NCBI GenBank assembly: GCA_012656075.1
Contig: JAAKBF010000224.1
Span: 496,001-560,000, forward strand
Length of the DNA stretch: 64,000 nt
From: Phytophthora hibernalis
Taxonomy: Eukaryota; Oomycota; Peronosporomycetes; Peronosporales; Peronosporaceae
Direction: 5' to 3'
The translations under genes and the position numbers were made by a program. Position 1 is the first letter of the stretch, and each line of letters begins with the position of its first letter. Positions 22,245-31,394 of the stretch are shown piece by piece. The notes under the pieces were generated by a model. The model ran no database searches and had not been told where the DNA came from. It saw only the letters and a program-made list of their open reading frames with translations.

Positions 22245-22820
22245 TACGGTATTGCTCATAAATCAAAAACTTGTCCTACGTGACAGACAACTATGAGACC
22301 ATCGCTCCTACTGAAATCCGTCTCGTCCTACTCCACTTGTGCTCGTTTCTTGTCATTATCACCACCGCCAAGTTTTTCATTTATGTGCTTCATCAAACGA
22401 CTCAGCTCGGACTTGTATCGATGCAGCTTCTTCTGGCTCTCCGTGAACCACTTGCGCCTTTTCGAGATTGTAACGAACGCGTTGCCGTTGGTTGAGCTCG
22501 CCTCCATCTCGAACGAAGCCTTTAATTGCGTCTCACGCATCCATTTAGCTGCGTAGTTGCTCGCATCTTTGAACCCGTTAAACTTGCGCACACTTTTGTC
22601 ATCTTCATATTGACGCTCGAACCTCGAAGAAACTCTTGCACCTTCAGATTGTCTGGAAACTCCGCTTCGGGCATTTGCCAAGAAAATGGTTTACCGAGGG
22701 AATCAATTTGTTTCTGGAGCCAATTAACCCTCTTGGACACAATTGCTGCGAGCACAGGATATCTTTCATCCGTTGGCCTTACTTCAGCTAGAGATTTTGC
22801 GATTACCTCGACAAGTCCGG
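22245..22820 (-). pseudogene. Inverted duplicate of the 3' end of dioxygenase copy A
   Basis: The reverse complement of this segment is nearly identical to about 6049-6625, including the C-terminal region with FRNG-like KFNGFKDASNYAAKW, SFEMEASSTNGNAF and the tail DNDKKRAQVE, plus the 3' flank beyond the stop. One difference changes ITKTRKW to ISKRRKW. Similarity ends sharply at 22819. It is a 3' fragment only and carries no start. Confidence 0.9.
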
Positions 22821-23324
22821 CCTGTTAAGTACATGTGGTCCCTGGTCGCCTGTTGTCAGTACTGGTGAGCTGTTAGTTGGTTCGCAACGTGTAGTGTTAC
22901 CTGCTGAACCGAATATGCGCCTGAATAGTTTCGCGTAGCAGGGTCATTTCGTGATGTGACTGACAGACGTACTCAACTTCAACTCGTTGAAGTGTTACAT
23001 GTTGAAGTGGGATCCCTCCATCAATATAAGCGATATTTCAACAGGAATAATTTTTTCGTAATCTGGAATGCATACTGTATTGGTGGTATATATATAAAGA
23101 AAAAATATGGGAAATGTTTGTTTTTGAAGCCTTCCTTGGCTGACTTTGTGCGAATTAATTTGATTTGAACAATTGTAGAGTATAGTGAGCTTCTAATACT
23201 GTATAACACATCATATTGTAGTCGTTTCACATGTAAAATGAAAGGTAGATTAGCCGGATAGCAGGTCCCTAGTTCTCCGCACCCGAAGCACTCGATACGT
23301 CTAGCCTCTAACACACTAATCTAC
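22821..23324. other. Intergenic stretch without a gene
   Basis: AT-rich in its second half. No coding pattern, RNA gene or repeat recognised. Confidence 0.45.
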
Positions 23325-23357
23325 AGGTGCAACATGGCGTTTTCGAGTGTTGCACCT
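23325..23357. repeat. 10-bp inverted repeat at the 3' edge of the MULE gene
   Basis: AGGTGCAACA at 23325-23334 and TGTTGCACCT at 23348-23357 are perfect complements around a 13-nt loop. The right arm lies next to the stop codon of the transposase-like gene. It could be a transcription-end hairpin or a nested end of the transposon; neither is proven. Confidence 0.5.
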
Positions 23358-25342
23358 AATTGGTGACTCTCACTCCAATGTCGTGAGTTCGGTTAACAGC
23401 TCTTGCTAGTTGCTCTGCTTCGTAGTCGGTCACAGACCCGTCGCCAAAAAGTACTGACCACTTGTACACCCCGTCTGAAAGACGAAGGCCAATCACCTCC
23501 CCAATGACAGAGCTAGCTTCGTCTGTTTGGGCCCTGGTTACGTTGAACTCACCCACTACTCTTCATTGAAGAGGCTGGCCAGGTTGCCTGAGAAAACGCA
23601 CGAACAGTGTAGAAAACTTCGCAGGCTCAGCATACCAGATGGGTAGAAGATCAAAGGGAGGGGTAATTTGGCTGTTTCACCAGTACTCTGTGCAGCGAGA
23701 GCAGCTCAAACTCCAATTCTGCTGTTTTGATTCCACGAGGGAATCGACCATTGAGTGAATGCAGAAACTTTGTCGCTCTTTCATCATCAACGTCAGCTCC
23801 CAGTATACCCTGACCACCAACCATATGCTTGCTCACGTTGAAGAGGACAGCTTCAAGGCGCTTGTGACGCCCTCTTCCTTTGTGAACCAGTCTGTAGTTG
23901 CGCTATGTCCCAACTAGCACCTCAGCTTTAGCCATCATCTCTGGAGGAACGGGGCCTTCACAGAACTGAGCAACCTTTTCGGGGCACAAGTTCTCGCCAT
24001 CGTTCCGGAGGATTCTCGGCAGAATTCCTCGCACCACTCCATTTGTTGACGCCCGCGAGCTGGGCACGCACGTCTTCTTAATCACGCTGTGGTGCGACTC
24101 AATCCCTTGTTGAGAAGGCAGTACTCCACCCACACCAGCACCGTTGATATACCAGCGATTCCAGCGCTCACCCAAGTACACTTCTGTGAACCAGCTAGCA
24201 TACGCTTCCTTGCCTTGCGAAACCCAGTGCTGGGTTATCACTGTGGCGAGCTTGACAAATTGCTTGTGGATACGGGTGGATCGGAGGAGATCGATTCCAG
24301 GTCGTATCATCTCTGCGTACATGTCTGCGTTCACTAGTAGCATCTTCTGCCGTGAGTTTCGAGCCATGTGCGGCCAGCAGGTAGTGAGAGTAACTTCAGG
24401 CCATACCTCAAGGAAAGCTATAAAGCGGTGCACATATTTGCCGCGTGACCAGCTGAATCCAACGGAGCCACAGTCAACGACAGTCCAGCCGCCGAAATGG
24501 AGCTTGTAGGTTCCATCGGTAGCACAGAGTAGAGAGCCCGGCTGATCTCTTACCGAAGAGAGAACGTTCCTGAAGACTCGCCGAGTTGTAACCACTACAC
24601 CGAATGACGTGCCGTCACCTTCTGTTTGGCCGTCAAAACTGAAAGCATCCAGTACTAGCATCTCATCCATCCTCCTGTCAGCAGCGTCTTCAACAGCCAT
24701 GAACTGCGAGCGAGACGTGCACATTCGGTTGCTTGCCCACGCAGTGAAGGTCACGTGGTTCGAGATGTCCCATCAATTTGCAGAGCTGCGAACGAGAAAT
24801 GCTTTCCGATTCTCTAGTTGTTTGCTAGTCGGCACCATGCGGAGGAGTCTAGGCTGATCATGGTACCGATGATTCAGCATTGTTCGAAGCTGCATGCCCC
24901 CACCCCATATTTAACAGGGCATCTACTTCATCGAGCAACTCGGGGTGAACTCCACGCCGACTCACTGTGGTGCGCTGTGACCCATGAGCTCCAGATCGTT
25001 CGAGGTAAAATTGCGTCGGCACATCAAGCTCGTTGATCGTCTTGATTTTAAATCGATGCTCGCAGTCATGAGATCGGCATCGATACACGCGAGCAAGTAA
25101 CCTCTCAGTCGTGTAGCGAGTCTCGTAAGTATGCACGTCGTCGCTCTGGTCGTTCATCGCACGGTACGCAGCTGAAAATGACTCGAACACTGCAACCGTG
25201 ATGTACGACAAGCGAGGTGGCGCTGTATCATGAGCCCCCACGCCTCAAGTCCCGAAAACTCGAACTCAGAGGCAGAGGAGTCGGAACCATCCGAATCGCT
25301 CCACAACAACATGTTCGTGCCGCCGGCCACCGAAGTCGCCAT
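23356..25342 (-). pseudogene. MULE-like transposase with zinc-finger N-terminus (several frame breaks)
   Basis: On the minus strand: an acidic Ser-rich start (MATSVAGGTNMLL, SDSDGSDSSASEFEF), a DNA-binding-like segment (RVYRCRSHDCEHRFKIK) and GVHPELLDEVDALLN. The transposase core reads LCATDGTYKLHFGGW, CWPHMARNSRQKM, WFTEVYLGERWNRWY and QQGIESHHSVIKK. The DGTYKL box and the CWPHMARN box are MULE hallmarks. The last part (IGEVIGLRLSDGVYKW, VLFGDGSVTDYEAEQLA) looks like a small Tudor-like barrel. Frame steps lie near 25240, 24800, 23880 and 23620. Terminal inverted repeats were not identified, so the ends of the transposon are unknown. Confidence 0.75.
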
Positions 25343-25799
25343 GCGGCTTGAAAGTCGAGGCTCCTGCAATTCGACGCCGTCGCTGGTGTCCCCATGCTCG
25401 GTTATTTGGCAAAACGAAAGTGACTATTGCCGCGAACGCTTGCTTGATGTTTACACCAATTGCAGTCCGCCAAGACACCGGATGCGAGGCAGCCTCGTCT
25501 TCGAGTCTATGTGCACTCAGATCTCGGTTTGTAAAGCTCACTAGAATCGGTCGTTCGGTCTATTTGTGCTATTTTCAAACCGAGTATTTTCTTGACCCGT
25601 ACGTATGTTTCTTTCCCGAGGGCCCTGAGTGCTTCTGCGTCAAGATCTGTAGGCATGATGATGCAGCTTTGTGCGTGTGATGGATCTCTCTCGATATAAC
25701 CGTTTTCCCATCAACAGGTATGCAGTGCTGGTTACCTGTCGATGTACAACAGGTAACCAGGGTGGACGACAGGCGAAGCGGGGCTGTGAGGTACTTCTT
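25343..25799. other. Spacer between MULE gene and ABC transporter fragment
   Basis: No convincing gene. A short palindrome-like stretch (GGTTACCTGTCG...GTAACC) near 25730-25760 is the only structure seen. Confidence 0.4.
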
Positions 25800-25972
25800 G
25801 GCATCAGAGATAGACGCGTTCTGGCGCAGGAACGAGCTGAAGGTCAAAGCCTCGCGAATGGTGGCCACCTCCGAGTGCACATCCATTTGCTCGCAGTAGC
25901 CCGTGCAACGACGAATGGCCAGGTCGTTGGCCTCGTAGCCGTTCAACAGGATCTTGCCACCGATCTTGGTTG
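25800..25972 (-). pseudogene. PDR-type ABC transporter (ABCG) fragment
   Basis: The minus strand reads KIGGKILLNGYEANDLA, IRRCTGYCEQMDVHSEV and ATIREALTFSSFLRQN. These belong to the second nucleotide-binding domain of pleiotropic-drug-resistance transporters, between the Walker A region and the signature motif. Only about 57 codons are left, with abrupt ends on both sides. Walker A, the signature motif and all membrane segments are missing, so this is a captured or left-over piece. Confidence 0.8.
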
Positions 25973-25984
25973 AACAGGTGAGCA

Positions 25985-26374
25985 GGGGCAGAACAACAGA
26001 TATTAATTATTTTACGGAAAACTCTCCTCGTGGTTGACAAGTCAAATATGGCCTTGGCTCCAAAGTCCCGGGGATACCCGAAAATGCCCGTCGAGATGCG
26101 GATGGCGTTGAGGGGATTGCACCGCAAATGTATGAAGCCGGCGCCCATTTGTGACCAAACCAATTGGGCAACCTCAATCAGAGCATGGCGAGGTCTGTCG
26201 GGGTCGTCAAGTCAAAAACCTCTTGACTTTTAGTTGACGTAAAGCAGCTACTGTCAATCAATGACCACGAGCGAGTTTCTTGAAAAGGTCTAGTACCTGT
26301 CCCATGGACAGGAAGCAAACCTTTCTCCGCCCAGTCTACCATTTTCTCGCTGGCATCCACTCCATTTTAACCTA
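25985..26374 (+). promoter_or_regulatory. Repeated upstream region of dioxygenase copy D
   Basis: Homologous to 11162-11502, with GACGTAAAGCAGCTACTG, GAGTTTCTTGAAAAGGTC and CAGGAAGCAAACC in the same order. It also keeps TTTTCTCGCTGGCATCC and CTCCATTTTAACC just before the ATG, which copy A has too (4096-4125). The last motif loosely resembles an oomycete Inr. It probably represents the ancestral family promoter. Confidence 0.55.
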
Positions 26375-28697
26375 ATGGTGTCTGTCGAGAGGGACTTTTC
26401 CGACGCCAAGTGGCCATTTGGCGGTGAAGGCGGGCTTGACGACGTGCCTGTCCCTACAGGAGTTGCATGTACGAAGATCAGCGAAATTTTGGCTTTAGCT
26501 GACGAGTACGCAGGCGAATACTCATTTGGTGGTCAAGCTGACACACTGCCGAGCAATCCAGGACTTTGTATCGATGGTGTCGGGATGATCGCGCTTCCAC
26601 TAGTACAGGAGCAAGCGGGAAGTTGATTGAAAAGTGCGAGATGTCTCCCTTCGGCCACAACATGGAAACCAAGACAGACGAAAGTGTTCGTAGGAGTTGG
26701 CAGCTACAGCCAGATCAAGTACAGCTCAAGAACCCGCAGTGGGAGAACGGTTTAGCCGAGCTGACCAAGTTAATCGCTAATCGCTTGTGCTACAAAGGTG
26801 TTCCGATGGAGTGTAAGGTGTACAAGTTGCTGGTGTATGGAGAAGGTGGGCATTTTTGAAACACCAAGATACCGAGAAAGAGAACGGCATGGTGGCTACG
26901 TTAGTGGTGCAGTTGCCCAGTTTACACGAAGGTGGAGATCTAGTGGTGTATCGAGGTGGCCAGGAGCAACACCGCTACGATTTTGGTAAGGCGGATGGGA
27001 CGGCAGCGTTCTTCCCCCAATTTGCTGTTCACTACGCGGATGCGGAGCATGCACTGGAAACTGTGACGAAGGGATATCGATTGGCTCTGGTGTTCTCTGT
27101 TTGTTTACCAGCGATGATGCGCGAGCTTGAGCGAGACCCGAATCGAACTATCGCGGAAGACTTGGCCGAAGTTATCAACACCATGGGTCCTGACAATGAG
27201 TCATTCGCTTTGTTTTTGTCCCATGAGTACACCAAAAAGAGTATTGGGGATCTGGGGTCAGCAGCTCTGAAAGGCATCGACAGCGCGAGATTTCGGGCGC
27301 TTGAGGGAGCAAATGCTGCGGTGCAGACTGACAAACGACTTCAGTTCTTTATCGTAAAGCTGTCCCACAAGGTTAATCGTCGTCTTGACGAAGAAGGTTG
27401 GGCAAATTGGGATAGTGAGCAAGGCAGTCACTGGTACTCCATGAGTGGAGAGGATCTAGGGCACAACAAGGACGGTAGGTTGAAGACGGAGCTCAATTTC
27501 CTGAATCCTGGAAAAGAAACATTTTTGCAGCTCTGGGAGCCGCACGGAAGCTCCGACGATGTCTACACTGGTAATGAGGGGCCAATGAAAAGCACCAAAT
27601 ATTCCAGATTCGCAATTGTGGCGTGGCCTGCCTCCAAGCACGCAGAGTACGCGTTGGAGTTCATGTCTGCGGAGTGTACGATCGAGTTACTACTTTCTCA
27701 GCGACCGGTTGGTGCTGTTACGCTCCGTGCTTTCCTTCATACTACATCCCGAAAACATTCGAATGGGCGTCATGTGGTGAGGTTTTGTCGTTCGCTGTGT
27801 GAGCTGCTTGTTGATGCTGGTGATCCTGAACTGGCAAAAATGTTCTTCTCAAGTATTGCCCTCGACTCGGATATCTGACTGAAAATGCAACACTACTTCC
27901 CGGGCTTATCAAGATTATACGTATGTGTGAGTGGAACAAGATAAGCAAAGATGTATTGATTGCTCTGGGCGACCGGACAGGCGAATATGGCTTTGTTCAC
28001 AACCGAGGAGAGTCGGGGCTAGAAATGACACTACACGTCGTGGGCGGCCTAGAAGATAAAGCAGCTCAGCAAGATCTTTTAAAAATGGTGATGGAGAAAG
28101 ATTTGGACTTGCGAACTTCTGAAGCTGTGGAACTTTTGTGGGAGTACATTATCCGTCCAGGTGGAGACCAAACTTTCAAAGATGTGGTGAATAAGCTCAC
28201 AAAAAAGATCCGAAGACTCTGGGACCGTTTCTTGAGGTGTTCTATGAGCACCTCCACGATCTAGAAACAAACGACGAAGCATCTTCGGTGTTGGCGTCTC
28301 TAACTGAAAAGCGGATTGGGTGGCTCAAAGAGAGAATTGAGCGGTTGGAGCAGCCTTTCTCGTGGGAAATGCCGGACGCGCAGTTTAATGAATACGATGA
28401 GATTGAATTTTTCTGAAAGGACCCAGAAGTTCCATGTCCACTGAAAAGGAACGGGTGCCTACGTTCAGCAATGTCGCCGAGGCACGCAAATTTGCTACTA
28501 CGAGTATGCGTGACCTGCAGTATGAGTCCTCGTTCATGATGGAACCAGCCGGAAATGAATACAAGCCATTTGTGATCATCACCAAGACGCGGAAGTGGTT
28601 TGAAGATGCCCAGAAGAAGGTGCTGCAGTACAAAGTGGAACTGGAGTGTTTGGCGAAACTCTACAGGAGCCCTGCAAAGAAGGCTCGTATCGAGTAA
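26375..28697 (+). pseudogene. 2OG-Fe(II) dioxygenase family protein, copy D (five frame breaks)
   Basis: Full-length family member. N-terminal region: VPVPTGVACTKISEIL, GEYSFGGQADTLPSNP. Catalytic core: KHQDTEKENG, VHYADAEHALETV and KGYRLALVFS give His, Asp, His and Arg in the right spacing. After the core: FALFLSHEYTKKSIGDLG, FLNPGKETFLQLW, VYTGNEGP, SRFAIVAWPASKHA, VRFCRSLCELLVDAGDPE. C-terminal domain: QPFSWEMPDAQFNE, FVIITKTRKWFEDAQKK, tail SPAKKARIE. Frame steps near 26622, 26855, 27875, 28215 and 28413, every one -1. If the steps are sequencing errors this would be a complete gene of about 780 codons. Its first 1.1 kb and upstream region are duplicated as copy B. Confidence 0.85.
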
Positions 28698-29058
28698 TTC
28701 GATGGCACTAATTTGTGGCGATCACAGTTGATTCTTGACTAATCGGTGGCACAGGTTACATAGTTAACATTCACAAACGTTGAAATTTGCATTATTAACC
28801 CTTTCGTGAATAGCTTTGCATTTGCTCGAGTTCTTGATTGATTGCATATAACTCGGAAGTATTTTGGAACTTTACGTTAGAAGCGACAAGTTCATGCAAA
28901 TTAATGACGAAAACGTAGTGGTGTCTCGATACTCGTTTTCTGTATGGCCAAGTGCAAGTTGTTCTTACAAACTTGAAGTGCAACAGAGGCAGGGTGACTT
29001 CATTCTCCAATTTGCTGTCTCGAGCTCAAGTCGCAAGTTTCAAGAACTAAATCCAAGC

Positions 29059-29985
29059 ATGTCGGACGACGAACACCCGAAACAACTGTATGACCAAGAA
29101 CCGGATCTGGACGAAGACTTCGGCGACAAGGAGTGGTCATTCAATGGCAAGGGCGACCTTTATGACGTCCCAGAACCGACAGGAGAGGCCTGTATCAAGA
29201 TCAGCGACGTGTTAGGAGGGACCAGTGAACACTCGGGGGCTTTTCCTTTGGGGGACAAGCAGACCAGTTGTTTCCCATTCCAGGACTTTTTGTCGACGGG
29301 GTGGGGCCCATTCCAGTTCCTCTATGTGAGGAAAGAGCTCAAAGTTGATAGAGAAATGTGAAAAGTCCCCTTTTGGACACAACTTCGATACGAAGCTGGA
29401 CGAGAACGTCCGCAAGAGCTGGCAAGTGTCACCAGATCAGGTACAATTTAAAATAAAAACCCGCAATGGGAGGCTGGTATCAAGAAGATGGCAATGACTA
29501 TTGCTGATCGGTTGGGGTATAAGGGGATCCCTTTGTACTATGTGCTGTAAAAGCTGCTGGTGTATGAAGAAGGAGGCCACTTCTTGAAGCACCAGGACAC
29601 GGAGAAAGAGGACGGAATGATTGCTACTTTGGTGTTGCAGCCTCCGAGTTTGCATGAAGGAGGCGACTTGGTCGTGTACCGAGACGGGGAGGTGAAGCAC
29701 CGTCATGACTTTGGCAAAGCAGAAGGAACAGCGACGTACCTTCCACACTATGCGGTGCATTATGCTGATGCTGAGCATTCTGTGGACAAGGTGACCAAGG
29801 GCTACCGGCTTGCTCTCGTGTACTCTGTCTGCCTGCCAGCAACGATGCGTCATCGGGAGCGGAACCCGAACAAACCCATGAGTGGAGAGTTGACGGAAGC
29901 TATCGCGAGCATGGGACCTGAAGACGACAGGTTTGCACTGCTGCTGGATCATGAGTACACTGAGGAGAGCATTTCACACTGCTGG
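29059..29985 (+). pseudogene. 2OG-Fe(II) dioxygenase family protein, copy E (truncated, nonsense codon)
   Basis: Start at 29059 (MSDDEHPKQLYDQEP) followed by the family N-terminus (FGDKEWSFNGKGDLYDVP). Frame steps near 29255, 29343 and 29460. A TAA replaces the Tyr codon of the conserved LYKLLVY motif at 29547-29549. The core is otherwise good: KHQDTEKEDG, HRHDFGKAEGTATYLPH, VHYADAEHSVDKV, KGYRLALVYS. The match ends at HEYTEESIS near 29980, where a repeat begins, so about 500 C-terminal codons are lost. The open frame extends upstream to 28864, but the family alignment supports the start at 29059. Confidence 0.8.
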
Positions 29986-30760
29986 AACAACAGATAATAA
30001 TTAGCACCCGAGTTTTCCAGGCTTCGCCGCTCTGATTGAGGTTCCTTCTGGTTTGGCCACAAATGGGCAAATGGGCTCCAGCTTCGTACATTAGCGGTAA
30101 CAATCCCCTCGACGACATCCGCTTGACCGCTTACATGAGACTCGAAGTGCAACTACTTGCTGACCCAAAATATTCACTCTCACAGCAGAAATGTGATTTG
30201 GAGTTTGCATGAGGAGGTTTGCATTTTAAAAAGCGTGTTTGTCTCTAAATGACATTCTAAGTTTTCTCTCTCAATGATGAAAGAATATGAAGAAATACCC
30301 CAGTGGCAACAAAAGCTGGTTCGCGGCATGTTTTTCCTACTCACGGACCCCCTGATCTAGGATGACGCTAATGAAGGATATTTGGCCACTACAATCGCGT
30401 GTCCGACAGCAACTTATAGTTGAGCGTTGGCACAGACGTCGATCACTATTAGTGATTCACTAGTATTTTCACGACAGCAAGACGTACAGTAGGTCTGATA
30501 GGATGTACTACCTTGCATTACCTTACATAGTACTTCAAGTAGGATTTTGGTTATCAAGTTTGCGTTTCGACTGTATCATACCTACGCAGTTGGTATCATA
30601 AATTTTATACTACGAAGTAGCAGGCTATCGGGTTTCTCTGTTGGTTTTACTGTGCTGTAGTAGAAATATTATACTACGAAGTATTACCTATTATATATTG
30701 TGAGCACTAACATGTAACCAAGATAATGTTATAATACATCTGGCGCCGAGAACGATGGAT
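29986..30760 (+). repeat. Repeat shared with the 7.2-7.6 kb and 11.2 kb regions
   Basis: The first 150 bp are the reverse complement of the repeat upstream of copies B and D. The rest matches the reverse complement of 7207-7560, including ATCTAGGATGACGCT and GGCGCCGAGAACGATGG. No coding region. It forms the upstream region of the HEPN-like gene that follows. Confidence 0.6.
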
Positions 30761-30774
30761 CGAAGCCGGGGGGT

Positions 30775-31268
30775 TGGTATGTCTCTCCCAAGCTCAAATT
30801 ACACCAAGCGGGGTCATTTTTGATTCAGCTCTACTGCTCTACGATGGGCCAAACCTACTCGACAAACGATTTCCAATTGGTCGTCGAATACTCCACAGAG
30901 TTGGAGAATATGATGAAGAACGAATTTGGCGCTAGTGGTAGTGGGTTGCATGAGCTGTGCCATTCTGTGTCTATCCCCCAGTCGACTCTGAACCACATCT
31001 CGTTCGTGCGGGAGGTGCGCAACAAGAAACTTCATGACGACACCGTCAGGAGTTCCTCCACAACTTTACGGAAGCCCGCGACGGACTTCGGGCTCTTGCA
31101 GCGAACAGGACGAACAACGTAAACCCACCAAAAAGCGACGGGAAAGAGATATCCCCATCTCTCTCTGGCGGGTTGGTTATTGGTGGGCTTCTCGCAGCAG
31201 GTGCGATAGCTTTCGCCGCTTCAAAGATGGAGGACCATGACAGAGAGGAGAAGCAGAAACGTCGCTAG
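30775..31268 (+). CDS. Small HEPN/DUF4145-like protein with C-terminal membrane segment (one frame break)
   Basis: The frame reads WYVSPKLKLHQAGSF, QLYCSTMGQTYSTNDF, STELENMMKNEFGASGSG, LHELCHSVS and HISFVREVRNKKLHDD. After a -1 step near 31045 it continues QEFLHNFTEARDGLRALA, a polar linker, the hydrophobic stretch GGLVIGGLLAAGAIAFAA and a charged tail EDHDREEKQKRR. The FVREVRNKKLH segment carries an Rx4H motif in a helix, as seen in HEPN and DUF4145-type proteins; this is motif-level evidence only. One C-terminal transmembrane helix suggests a tail-anchored or single-pass protein. The start codon is not certain: no ATG in this frame precedes 30820. A second copy lies inverted at 6.7-7.2 kb. 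Confidence 0.45.
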
Positions 31269-31394
31269 TGTCATTCGTGAGTCACGAATGCTACATTGAA
31301 GTGTTGGTGCCCAACGTAAATTGGCCTTAATTGGACTAGCAACTGGTATGCATCCTGCATCTGATGCTTGGTTATCTCTGACCAACTGCAGATT

